Source: BD1-7 clade bacterium (lineage in GTDB: Bacteria > Pseudomonadota > Gammaproteobacteria > Pseudomonadales > DT-91). From it: a DNA stretch of 41,243 nucleotides. Below, piece by piece: positions 1-10,500 of the stretch. Below the pieces are notes generated by a model that saw nothing but the letters and a program-made list of their open reading frames with translations, was not told the DNA's origin and made no database searches. A program made the translations under genes and the position numbers. The DNA lies in the NCBI GenBank assembly GCA_902705865.1, contig CACSIO010000023.1, positions 372,943-414,185 of the forward strand, read 5' to 3'. Within the stretch, counting starts at the first letter, position 1, and every line of letters starts with the position of its first letter.

Positions 1-1
1 G

Positions 2-1315
2 GAACAAAACGATATTGTGGTTATTGACCACAATGCCAACTATCTGAAGGATCTTGCAGACCGTCTCGATATCGCTACCGTCTGCGGGCCGGCTTCACAT
101 CCGAATATTTTGCACAAAGCCGGTGCCGAAGATGCAGATATGCTGATTGCCGTCACCGATAGTGATGAAATCAATATGCTGGCCTGCCAGCTGGCACATA
201 CATTATTTCGTGTCACCACCAAAATTTGTCGGGTACGCTCCAATGCCTACCTGATGCACGAAGACGAATTATTCCAACGCGATGCGATTCCTATCGATCA
301 TGTCATTAGCCCGGAAAAACTCGTTACTAAATACATCAAAAGCCTACTCGATCACCCGGGCGCACTGCAGGTCGTGGATTTTGCCGAAGGCCGCCTGCGG
401 ATGGTTGCTGTAAAAGCCTTCTACGGCGCCCCTATTGTGGATCAAGCGTTAAATCAGATCCCAGAACATATGCCCAATCTCGATACCCGGGTTGCGGCCA
501 TTTATCGTCAGGACCATTCCATCATTCCGGAAGGTGATACCGTCGTGCAAGTTGACGATGAAGTGTTTTTTATCGCTGCGACCGAACATGTTGCACCGAT
601 GATGACCGAGCTGCGCGGTCAGGATAAACCCTACAAACGCATAATGATTGTTGGTGGTAGTAATATCGGTAGCCGGCTAGCACAGTCGATAGAAAGCAAG
701 TATCAGGTCAAAATTGTTGAGCGTAATATCCAGCGCTGTGAGCAACTGTCTGAATTATTGCACCGCACCATCGTGCTTAATGGCGAACCGTCTGATAAAG
801 ATCTGCTAGCGTCAGAAAACATCGATACCTGCGATGTTTTCTGTGCCCTGACTGACGACGACGAAGACAACATCATGTCATCGTTGCTGGCGAAACGTCT
901 TGGCGCCAACAAAGTGATTTGTCTGATTCGCAACACCGCATATGTCGATCTGGTGCAGGGGCATGATATCGATATTGCCATCTCCCCCCAACAAATCACC
1001 ACCGGTAACCTGCTCAAGCATGCTCGCCGTGGTGAAATGTCGAATGTGTATTCGCTACGTCGTGGTGCAGCAGAGGCCGTAGAAATTATCGCCAAAGGTG
1101 ACAGCAAAACATCCAAAGTGGTCGGCCGCCGCATAGAAGATATCCGCCTGCCCGACGGGGTTACCATCGGTGCAATTGCGCGCGGCAATGAAGTGATTAT
1201 CGCCCACCGCTATGTGACGATTGAAAATGACGACCATGTGATCTGCTTTTTGGTCGATAAAAGCCGCATCCGGGAAGTCGAAAAGCTCTTCCAGGTTGGC
1301 TTTACCTTTATCTAA
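2..1315 (+). CDS. trkA: Trk potassium uptake regulatory subunit TrkA (5' end outside window)
   Basis: TrkA is the cytoplasmic NAD(H)-binding gating subunit of the Trk K+ uptake system and works with the membrane channel TrkH. The reading frame is open from base 2, and the first visible residues (E-Q-N-D-I-V-V-I-D) match the interior of the first Rossmann fold. About 20 N-terminal residues, including the first glycine-rich NAD loop, are therefore missing to the left. The second RCK half is complete and has its own nucleotide loop, V-G-G-S-N-I-G-S, near bases 650-673. The length, about 437 residues plus the missing part, fits the usual ~457. A GTG at base 17 is internal and is not the start. 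trkH follows after 12 bases, so the two subunits are probably co-transcribed. Confidence 0.96.
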   Translation, partial: EQNDIVVIDHNANYLKDLADRLDIATVCGPASHPNILHKAGAEDADMLIAVTDSDEINMLACQLAHTLFRVTTKICRVRSNAYLMHEDELFQRDAIPIDHVISPEKLVTKYIKSLLDHPGALQVVDFAEGRLRMVAVKAFYGAPIVDQALNQIPEHMPNLDTRVAAIYRQDHSIIPEGDTVVQVDDEVFFIAATEHVAPMMTELRGQDKPYKRIMIVGGSNIGSRLAQSIESKYQVKIVERNIQRCEQLSELLHRTIVLNGEPSDKDLLASENIDTCDVFCALTDDDEDNIMSSLLAKRLGANKVICLIRNTAYVDLVQGHDIDIAISPQQITTGNLLKHARRGEMSNVYSLRRGAAEAVEIIAKGDSKTSKVVGRRIEDIRLPDGVTIGAIARGNEVIIAHRYVTIENDDHVICFLVDKSRIREVEKLFQVGFTFI

Positions 1316-1327
1316 CGGCTTCTCGAT

Positions 1328-2779
1328 ATGCACTTTGCCATTATCTTTCGCATACTCGGTATTCTGCTGATGTTATTCAGCCTCACACACCTAATTCCTT
1401 TGGGTGTGTCGTTGGCCTATGACGACGGCGTACATCTGGCATTTATTTCGTCATTTTGCCTGACATTTGTTATCGGCCTGATCGTCTGGTCACCGGTGTA
1501 CAAAGCACGTGACGACTTGCGTACACGTGATGGATTCCTGATTACCGCGTTATTCTGGCTGGTACTCGGCACCTTTGGGTCGATGCCATTTATTCTCGAT
1601 GAACACCTGAAATTGTCGGTCACTGATGCGGTGTTTGAATCGATCTCCGGGCTCACCACCACCGGGGGCACGGTAATCACAGGGCTGGACGATCTACCAA
1701 AATCGATTTTGTTTTATCGCCAACAACTACAGTGGTTAGGCGGTATCGGTATCATCGTTATTGCGGTGGCCATTTTGCCCATGTTGGGCATCGGTGGCAT
1801 GCAGCTCTATCGGGCAGAAACACCTGGGCCCATCAAAGACAGCAAATTAACACCCCGTATTACTGAAACCGCCAAATGGCTCTTCTTTATCTACGCCATT
1901 CTCACTGCAGCCTGCGCTATCGCCTATCGACTAGCAGGGATGACCTGGTTTGATGCGATTTCACACAGTTTTTCTACCGTCGCTATTGGTGGGTTTTCAA
2001 CGCACGACGCCAGTATGGGTTACTTTCAAAATCCAACGATCTGGATGATTTGTTGCTTCTTTATGTTTATTTCAGGCTTGAATTTCGGTTTGCATTTTTT
2101 AGCCTGGCGGAAGTGGCAATTGAAGCAGTACATTGCCGATTCTGAAGCCAAATTCTATTTCTTTTATATTCTCATGGCGTGTTTGATTGTCGTACCCATT
2201 CTGGTTTTCAGTGACGTGGGTAAACACTACGACCATCCCATCGTTGAGGGAATATTTCAGGTTGTGTCGATGGCAACGACCACAGGGTTTGCCACCACAG
2301 ATTTCAGTGCCTGGCCGACCTTTTTGCCGTTTATGCTGATTTATTTGAGTTTTATTGGTGGCTGCGCCGGTTCAACCGGTGGTGGAGTGAAAGTTATCCG
2401 TATCGCACTCATGTTGAAGATGAGCTTACGGGAGTTACAGCAGTTGGTTCACCCAAAAGCGGTGATCCCCGTGAAACTCAAACGCAAGCCGGTCGACAGT
2501 GTGGTTTTGTCCGCCGTCTGGAGTTTTATCGGTGTTTATCTGGTAACTTACATTGCATTGGTGCTGGCATTGCAAGCAACGGGCATGGATCACGTCAGCG
2601 CCAATTCAGCGACCATTGCCATGATCAATAATTTGGGCCCGGCACTTGGCACTGTTTCAGCAAATTACGGCCATGTAGAAGAGTCCGCAAAATGGATTAT
2701 GTGTCTAGGTATGTTGCTGGGCCGGCTGGAAATATTCACTTTGCTGGTTCTATTCACACCCGCATTCTGGCGCCGCTAA
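1328..2779 (+). CDS. trkH: Trk potassium uptake system channel subunit TrkH
   Basis: Integral inner-membrane K+-translocating subunit of Trk. The 483-residue product is almost entirely hydrophobic helices broken by the repeated Gly/Ser/Thr-rich pore-loop segments typical of TrkH/KtrB. Examples are G-L-T-T-T-G-G-T near residue 110, V-A-I-G-G-F-S-T near 220, M-A-T-T-T-G-F-A-T near 320 and the C-terminal N-N-L-G-P-A-L-G loop. Length matches the family (~483). It lies 12 bases after trkA on the same strand, as expected for a two-subunit operon. The next gene is convergent; a weak imperfect hairpin (AAATAG...CTATTT, about 2779-2804) sits between them but is not a convincing terminator. Confidence 0.95.
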   Translation: MHFAIIFRILGILLMLFSLTHLIPLGVSLAYDDGVHLAFISSFCLTFVIGLIVWSPVYKARDDLRTRDGFLITALFWLVLGTFGSMPFILDEHLKLSVTDAVFESISGLTTTGGTVITGLDDLPKSILFYRQQLQWLGGIGIIVIAVAILPMLGIGGMQLYRAETPGPIKDSKLTPRITETAKWLFFIYAILTAACAIAYRLAGMTWFDAISHSFSTVAIGGFSTHDASMGYFQNPTIWMICCFFMFISGLNFGLHFLAWRKWQLKQYIADSEAKFYFFYILMACLIVVPILVFSDVGKHYDHPIVEGIFQVVSMATTTGFATTDFSAWPTFLPFMLIYLSFIGGCAGSTGGGVKVIRIALMLKMSLRELQQLVHPKAVIPVKLKRKPVDSVVLSAVWSFIGVYLVTYIALVLALQATGMDHVSANSATIAMINNLGPALGTVSANYGHVEESAKWIMCLGMLLGRLEIFTLLVLFTPAFWRR

Positions 2780-2810
2780 AATAGTGCAGAAGCACCGTCT
2801 ATTTGCTGTT

Positions 2811-3713
2811 CTATTTACTGTATAAGCGGCGCTTCTTGCCTTCGCCATCTCGACGAAAGCGTTTGTATTCCCACTGATATTGCTCGGGTGCAACATTCAC
2901 CACATTTTCGACGGTTTTGTTGAGACCGTTAACCGCGGTTTGCAGGTCTTTGTCGTAAATCGCCTCATCGGCCGCTAAAAATACGATCTCGTAACGCCCG
3001 CCAGCAACGCGCTTAGCAATACACCCCACAGCTACCGCGTTGGTTTTCTGCAACAAATTCGGTACCAATGTCATGGTATTGGCCATTTCGGCATAAAACG
3101 GGGCATACATTCCACCTCGTGCATCATCCGGGTTTTGATCCGGCAACACGCCGATAACCTCTTGATTTTTAAGTACCTTTAATAACTTCGCCACCCCAGA
3201 TCGATTGGTTGGAACCAAGCCTGCACCGCCTTTGGCCCGGCTCTGTTTAACAATCGCATCAACACCTTCAATACGACCCGGTCGGTACATACAGGTCAAT
3301 GGATAGTGCTCGGATAGATAAATACCGAGTATTTCCCAATTACCAACATGTGGCGATAATACAATAACCCCTCGACCACTGGCGATAGCATCTGTTAGTA
3401 GCGCCTCACCGCTGACCGAAACAACCGTACTGAGTGTTTTGTCGATCGGCTGTAACCAGGTACCCGGCAACTCTAAAGCGGTTCGAACCGTTTCCCGCAG
3501 TGAACGCCGCGCCAGCTGCGCGCGTTCGGCCTCCGGCATCTCCGGAAAGCACAACGCCAGATTAATTTCTGTAGCTCTGCGCATATCACCTTTTGTTAGC
3601 CAGATAAGACTCGCAGCTAGGCGTGACAAGGGGCCTTCGATCAACCAGCGAGGTAATACGGCAACCAGATGCAACATGGCTACAGCCAGGTGAGATTTGG
3701 TGGAGGATTTCAT
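2811..3713 (-). CDS. LpxL/HtrB-family lipid A acyltransferase
   Basis: Predicted inner-membrane acyltransferase adding a secondary acyl chain (lauroyl or myristoyl) to Kdo-lipid IVA during lipid A biosynthesis. The 300-residue protein has the LpxL/LpxM catalytic H-x4-E motif as H-V-G-N-W-E (H122, E127), the N-L-x-L-C-F-P-E segment at about residues 51-58, and a hydrophobic N-terminus. Length fits the family (~290-310). It is convergent with trkH and divergent from glyQ; an acyltransferase of this class near glyQS also occurs in Pseudomonas. Which acyl donor and position it uses (LpxL versus LpxM) cannot be decided from this sequence, so no symbol is given. The start has only a weak ribosome binding site. 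Confidence 0.88.
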   Translation of the reverse strand: MKSSTKSHLAVAMLHLVAVLPRWLIEGPLSRLAASLIWLTKGDMRRATEINLALCFPEMPEAERAQLARRSLRETVRTALELPGTWLQPIDKTLSTVVSVSGEALLTDAIASGRGVIVLSPHVGNWEILGIYLSEHYPLTCMYRPGRIEGVDAIVKQSRAKGGAGLVPTNRSGVAKLLKVLKNQEVIGVLPDQNPDDARGGMYAPFYAEMANTMTLVPNLLQKTNAVAVGCIAKRVAGGRYEIVFLAADEAIYDKDLQTAVNGLNKTVENVVNVAPEQYQWEYKRFRRDGEGKKRRLYSK

Positions 3714-3803
3714 TCAGACGACGTCCAACAGCTAATTCTGATTATGATTCCGTTGAGATGGCGGGTTTCCGCATTCGTTGCTGATTCTGGCGGCAACAAA
3801 GGC

Positions 3804-3809
3804 TATAAT
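3804..3809 (+). promoter_or_regulatory. Probable -10 element of the glyQS promoter
   Basis: A perfect TATAAT hexamer lies 41 bases before the glyQ GTG start in the divergent lpxL-like/glyQ spacer. No good -35 is found at 16-18 bases; the 17-base-spaced hexamer is CTGATT. Called on the -10 and its position only. Confidence 0.45.
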
Positions 3810-3849
3810 TTGCGCCTTTCAAATTCCGCGCAGATAAAGGTAAATCGCT

Positions 3850-4803
3850 GTGTCTGATCACGCAAAACCAGACGTCTCAACATTTCAGGGTCTTATTCTA
3901 GCACTACAGCACTTTTGGGCTGAACAGGGTTGTGTGGTTCTGCAACCACTGGACCTTGAAGTGGGTGCTGGCACTTTCCATCCCGGTACCTTTTTACGTG
4001 CTATCGGGCCAGAAAACTGGAACGCTGCCTATGTACAACCTTGTCGCCGTCCAACCGATGGCCGATACGGTGAAAACCCGAACCGTCTGCAGCATTATTA
4101 CCAGTTTCAGGTAGTACTTAAACCATCACCGGACAACATTCAGGAACTGTACCTGGATTCGTTGCGCCATCTTGGTCTTGATCCACTGACCCACGATATC
4201 CGTTTTGTTGAAGATAACTGGGAATCCCCGACACTCGGCGCTTGGGGCCTCGGTTGGGAAATTTGGCTCAACGGTATGGAGGTCACACAGTTTACCTACT
4301 TCCAGCAGGTGGGTGGTATCGAATGTTACCCGGTAACAGGTGAAATTACCTACGGCCTCGAACGTATCGCCATGTACTTACAGGGCGTCGATAGTATTTA
4401 CGACCTGGTTTGGACGCGCGGCCCACAAGGCGATGTGACCTATGGTGATGTGTTTCATCAAAATGAAGTGGAGATGTCCACCTACAACTTTGAACACGCC
4501 AATACCGACTTCCTGTTCCAAAGCTTCGACACTTATGAAAAAGAATGCGAACGCTTGATTGAAAAACAATTGCCGTTACCTGCCTACGAAATGGTAATGA
4601 AAGCGTCACACGCGTTTAACCTGCTGGATGCTCGACATGCGATCTCAGTCACTGAGCGCCAGCGTTTCATCTTGCGTGTACGCACACTCGCTCGCGCGGT
4701 AGCGAACGCCTATTTTGATGCACGTTTACAACTGGGCTTCCCGCTCGCCGATGCAGACATCCGCGATGAAGTCATCCGTAAAGCGCAAGCAGGGGAGAAA
4801 TAA
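3850..4803 (+). CDS. glyQ: Glycyl-tRNA synthetase alpha subunit
   Basis: Catalytic subunit of the bacterial alpha2beta2 glycyl-tRNA synthetase, which charges tRNA-Gly with glycine using ATP in the cytoplasm. The 317-residue sequence carries the highly conserved core [14 protein letters not shown], the [13 protein letters not shown] class II region, and [10 protein letters not shown]. Length is close to the family norm (~300-318). The start is GTG at 3850, giving M-S-D-H-A-K-P; no in-frame ATG fits better. glyS begins two bases after the stop, so translation of the two subunits is probably coupled. Confidence 0.97.
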   Translation: MSDHAKPDVSTFQGLILALQHFWAEQGCVVLQPLDLEVGAGTFHPGTFLRAIGPENWNAAYVQPCRRPTDGRYGENPNRLQHYYQFQVVLKPSPDNIQELYLDSLRHLGLDPLTHDIRFVEDNWESPTLGAWGLGWEIWLNGMEVTQFTYFQQVGGIECYPVTGEITYGLERIAMYLQGVDSIYDLVWTRGPQGDVTYGDVFHQNEVEMSTYNFEHANTDFLFQSFDTYEKECERLIEKQLPLPAYEMVMKASHAFNLLDARHAISVTERQRFILRVRTLARAVANAYFDARLQLGFPLADADIRDEVIRKAQAGEK

Positions 4804-4805
4804 TC

Positions 4806-6872
4806 ATGGCCCAAGATTTACTCATCGAACTTGGCACTGAAGAGCTGCCACCTAAGGCGCTGAAAACGTTTTCCGACAATTTCAGTCAGTCTATTCTCAA
4901 GGCATTGCAGGAAGCAGACCTTGCGTTTAACGGGTTCAAAGCTTTTGCAACGCCGCGTCGTTTAGCACTGGTTGTCAACGGCCTGGTTGATAAGCAAGAA
5001 GATAAAGCCGTCGAAAAACTCGGCCCTGCCGTCGCCGCAGCCTATGATAAAGAAGGCAATCCATCAAAAGCAGCTGAAGGTTTTGCGCGTTCTAACGGAC
5101 TAGCTTTTTCTGATCTGATCGAAACCGACACACCAAAAGGCCCACGTTTGGCCGCTCGATCTGTGCAACAAGGTCAAACGACCGCAGCATTGCTGCCCGC
5201 TATGATTGAAGACGCTCTGAAAGCGCTACCGATCCCCAAACGTATGCGCTGGGGTGCGAGTCGCAATGAGTTTGTTAGGCCCGTGCATTGGTTAGTAGTT
5301 ACGATGGGAGATGACGTGGTCGACACTGAAATCCTCGGTATTAAATCCAGCAACCAAAGCCGTGGGCATCGTTTCCACAGCCCAGGTCGCATTGCAGTCA
5401 ACGCAGCAAACTATGAGGCCGAGCTCGCGGCAAATAAGGTTGTTGCTGATTATGATAAACGCCAACAACAAATTGCAGACGCAGTGAATGCCGAAGCAAC
5501 ACGCGTTGGTGGACACGCAGTCATCGACGAAGACTTGCTACACGAAGTTACAGCGTTAGTTGAATGGCCAGTCGCATTAACCGGAACCTTCGAAGAACGT
5601 TTTCTTGAAGTGCCTGCGCAAGCACTGATCTCCAGCATGAAAGAACACCAGAAATACTTCCATCTGTTGGATTCTAACGATCAGTTAATGCCGAATTTTA
5701 TTACCGTCAGCAATATCGAAAGTAGCGATCCGTCAAAGGTCATTGATGGCAACGAACGTGTTATTCGGCCGCGCCTCAGTGATGCTGCGTTTTTCTTTGA
5801 AACGGATAAGAAACAAACGCTGGAATCCCGTTGTGAACAACTGAAGAAAATCGTCTTCCAAAAAGATCTTGGAACGGTTTATGAGAAAACCCAACGTATC
5901 GCTCAACTCGCCGCTTATATCGCCGAGCAAGTCGGCTTCGACAGTGCTAAAGCCGAACGCGCCGGGTTGCTGTGTAAGTCTGACTTGGTCACTGAGATGG
6001 TGTTTGAATTCACTGATTTGCAGGGCACCATGGCACACCATTACGCCTTGAACGATAACGAAGACGCCGAAGTCGCTCAGGCATTGCAGGAGCAATACTT
6101 GCCCAAAGGGGCAGGGGACGCACTGCCAGAAACACAAACCGGTATCGCCCTAGCATTGGCAGACCGTGTTGACACATTGATTGGCATCTTTGGTATTGGC
6201 CAGCAACCGACCGGAAACAAAGATCCATTTGCGCTGCGTCGAGCCAGCCTCGGTATTCTCAATATTATCGTTGAGAAAGATCTGCCGCTAGATCTGAAAT
6301 ATTTGTTTGAAAAAGCACGCAGCCAATTCGGTGAACTGAAAGACGTTAACGTTGTTGAAAACGCATTGTCGTATACGATAGAACGTTTCCGTGCACACTA
6401 TCAGGCACAATCGATTAAAACCGAAGTTTATCTGGCTGTTGCAGCAAGAGATATTAGCAGCCCGTTAGATTTTGATCAGCGAGTACAAGCCGTTAATTGG
6501 TTCAGCCAACAAGACGAAGCCAGTGCATTGGCTTCAGCTAACAAACGTGTTGCCAACATACTGGCGAAAAACGCTGACGAGCCGATCAGTGACACTATCG
6601 ACAATAGTTTACTTACCGAAGCCGCTGAACAAGCACTCGTCGAACAGCTTAACGCTTCAGCCGCTGTTGTTGAAGCCGCCAGCGCGGATGCTAACTATCG
6701 CGCAGTGCTCGAAGAGTTAACCGGCCTGAAAGACGTCGTCGATAATTTCTTCGATAACGTTATGGTTATGGCGGATGATGCCGCGCTAAAAGCAAACCGT
6801 TTGGCAATCTTGCAACAACTACGTAATCAGTTCCTACGGGTGGCTGATGTTTCATTACTAGCCGCTAAATAG
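4806..6872 (+). CDS. glyS: Glycyl-tRNA synthetase beta subunit
   Basis: Beta subunit of tetrameric glycyl-tRNA synthetase, needed for tRNA recognition and for activity of GlyQ. The 688-residue product begins with the family signature L-L-I-E-L-G-T-E-E-L-P-P and has the typical A-T-P-R-R-L-A segment near residue 49. A central HD-like domain and a C-terminal DALR-like anticodon-binding region with F-F-D-x-V-M-V follow. Length matches the family (~690). A good ribosome binding site (GGGGAGA) lies upstream, inside the end of glyQ. The TAG stop lies within an 11-bp perfect inverted repeat (6857-6880). In Pseudomonas gmhB follows glyS; here it is absent and a PlsC-type gene comes directly. Confidence 0.97.
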   Translation: MAQDLLIELGTEELPPKALKTFSDNFSQSILKALQEADLAFNGFKAFATPRRLALVVNGLVDKQEDKAVEKLGPAVAAAYDKEGNPSKAAEGFARSNGLAFSDLIETDTPKGPRLAARSVQQGQTTAALLPAMIEDALKALPIPKRMRWGASRNEFVRPVHWLVVTMGDDVVDTEILGIKSSNQSRGHRFHSPGRIAVNAANYEAELAANKVVADYDKRQQQIADAVNAEATRVGGHAVIDEDLLHEVTALVEWPVALTGTFEERFLEVPAQALISSMKEHQKYFHLLDSNDQLMPNFITVSNIESSDPSKVIDGNERVIRPRLSDAAFFFETDKKQTLESRCEQLKKIVFQKDLGTVYEKTQRIAQLAAYIAEQVGFDSAKAERAGLLCKSDLVTEMVFEFTDLQGTMAHHYALNDNEDAEVAQALQEQYLPKGAGDALPETQTGIALALADRVDTLIGIFGIGQQPTGNKDPFALRRASLGILNIIVEKDLPLDLKYLFEKARSQFGELKDVNVVENALSYTIERFRAHYQAQSIKTEVYLAVAARDISSPLDFDQRVQAVNWFSQQDEASALASANKRVANILAKNADEPISDTIDNSLLTEAAEQALVEQLNASAAVVEAASADANYRAVLEELTGLKDVVDNFFDNVMVMADDAALKANRLAILQQLRNQFLRVADVSLLAAK

Positions 6873-6880
6873 CGGCTAGT
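6857..6880 (+). repeat. 11-bp inverted repeat embracing the glyS stop codon
   Basis: ACTAGCCGCTA and its exact complement are separated by AA, forming a strong hairpin that includes the TAG stop. It is not followed by a T-run, so it looks like an intercistronic mRNA-stability or attenuation hairpin rather than a full intrinsic terminator. Confidence 0.7.
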
Positions 6881-6907
6881 GGTTCTGCCACTGATACCTG
6901 TCTACTG

Positions 6908-7645
6908 ATGAAAACCCTGATTCTTGGTCTGCGCTCCAGCCTGTTTTATATCTGTTACGTTCTGCTAACAGCATTTTTCTCTGCCACAACAGCGCTCATG
7001 CTGCCGTTTGTGTCATTTAATTTCCGTTTTCGCTATTTGTCCTACTGGTCACTCTCAGTGATCACCGCAGCACGCTGGATATGTGGCGTCAGCTACGAAA
7101 TCCACGGCAGGGAACATATCAAACCCGGCCAACCGATGGTGATTATGTCGAATCATCAAAGCCAATGGGAAACCTATTTGCTGATGTATCTGTTCCGACC
7201 GGTCAGTATCATTATCAAGCAGGAGCTGTTGGAGATACCCGGATTTGGCTGGTCAATCAGCAAGTTAAAGCCTATTGCTATTAATCGTGATAGCCCCAAA
7301 CAGGCGCTGAAAGACATTCAGGCGCAAGGCATTCAGCGTCTAACGGAAGAAGGGCTACCGATTATGATCTTCCCAGAAGGTCATCGTCATCACCCAGAAG
7401 CGCCCGGTAAATACGCCCGTAGCGGCGCACAGCTGGCGTTATCTGCCGATGTCCCTGTGATGTATGTCAGCCATAATGCAGGCTATAGCTGGCCTGCAGA
7501 TCAGTTCCTCAAGTACCCCGGACACATCACAGTGACGATCAGCCCGGTAACACCGGTTGACGGCCAAACATCCAAACAAATTATGGATGGTGCAAAGCAA
7601 TGGATCGAAAATCACGTGGAACATCCGAAACCTGCTGATCAATAA
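6908..7645 (+). CDS. PlsC-family 1-acylglycerol-3-phosphate acyltransferase
   Basis: Predicted membrane-associated lysophosphatidic acid acyltransferase making phosphatidic acid for phospholipid synthesis. The 245-residue protein has an N-terminal hydrophobic segment (about residues 10-35). Its catalytic block is N-H-Q-S-Q-W-E (H83, E88; an H-x4-E variant of the usual H-x4-D). The substrate block F-P-E-G lies at 155-158. Pseudomonas has a related gene (PA0005/lptA) in the same place beside gyrB. The residues after F-P-E-G are H-R-H-H instead of the usual T-R. It sits 35 bases after glyS and may be read from the same promoter. Two hairpins follow it. Substrate preference cannot be told from sequence. 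Confidence 0.9.
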   Translation: MKTLILGLRSSLFYICYVLLTAFFSATTALMLPFVSFNFRFRYLSYWSLSVITAARWICGVSYEIHGREHIKPGQPMVIMSNHQSQWETYLLMYLFRPVSIIIKQELLEIPGFGWSISKLKPIAINRDSPKQALKDIQAQGIQRLTEEGLPIMIFPEGHRHHPEAPGKYARSGAQLALSADVPVMYVSHNAGYSWPADQFLKYPGHITVTISPVTPVDGQTSKQIMDGAKQWIENHVEHPKPADQ

Positions 7646-7660
7646 TCAGCAGCTTTTCTT
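7632..7660 (+). terminator. Intrinsic terminator of the glyQS-plsC-like unit
   Basis: CTGCTGAT / ATCAGCAG 8-bp stem with a 5-base loop, followed by CTTTTCTTT. The TAA stop of the acyltransferase lies in the loop and the descending arm. Confidence 0.75.
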
Positions 7661-8070
7661 TCTGCCTAGACCAGCACACATTGGTTTAGGCATTTGTATT
7701 TCCTTTCTATTCAACTCCCACCTAACTTCCCAGACAACTCTCCACTCTAATTCTCGCTAAAAGCGCTTCCCTTCGAAATATCTATATTAGACGTCAGAAA
7801 GATCTTTTAACTGATTGAGCCTGTTTAAATTCCCGTATTTATTAGGTCGGTTGTCGCCAGACATACAAGGTTTCAAAGGCACAGTCATGGATCAGTCTCA
7901 GCTTAAATCCAACGGTCAGATTCAATAACACGATCTTTTGAGGTAATAACGATGGGGGAGGGGAACGAGAAAAGAGTGCTTGGGAAGAAGGAGGTGGAAA
8001 CGTAGATTGATTGTGAATAATAAAATTCGAGGCTTCGATACAACACCGAAGCCTCAAAAATAAAAAGCGA
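7646..8070. other. Convergent spacer between the plsC-like gene and gyrB
   Basis: A 425-base gap without a convincing gene. It holds a second hairpin at 7664-7691 (10-bp stem GCCTAGACCA with one G-U wobble, 8-base loop, then T-rich sequence), which probably backs up the terminator at 7632-7660. At the other end is the gyrB terminator hairpin (8029-8055). Nothing recognisable was seen in roughly 7700-8020; a short minus-strand frame there (71 codons) has no recognisable family features. Confidence 0.6.
8029..8055 (-). terminator. Terminator hairpin downstream of gyrB
   Basis: Perfect 9-bp stem GAGGCTTCG / CGAAGCCTC with a 9-base loop, 16 bases beyond the gyrB stop. On the minus strand it is followed by GAATTTTATT, a modest T-tract. 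Confidence 0.65.

Positions 8071-10500
<2,430 letters not shown>

Noticed and set aside
7842..8057. 71-codon minus-strand frame downstream of gyrB
   Set aside because: It overlaps the gyrB terminator hairpin and has no recognisable protein features.
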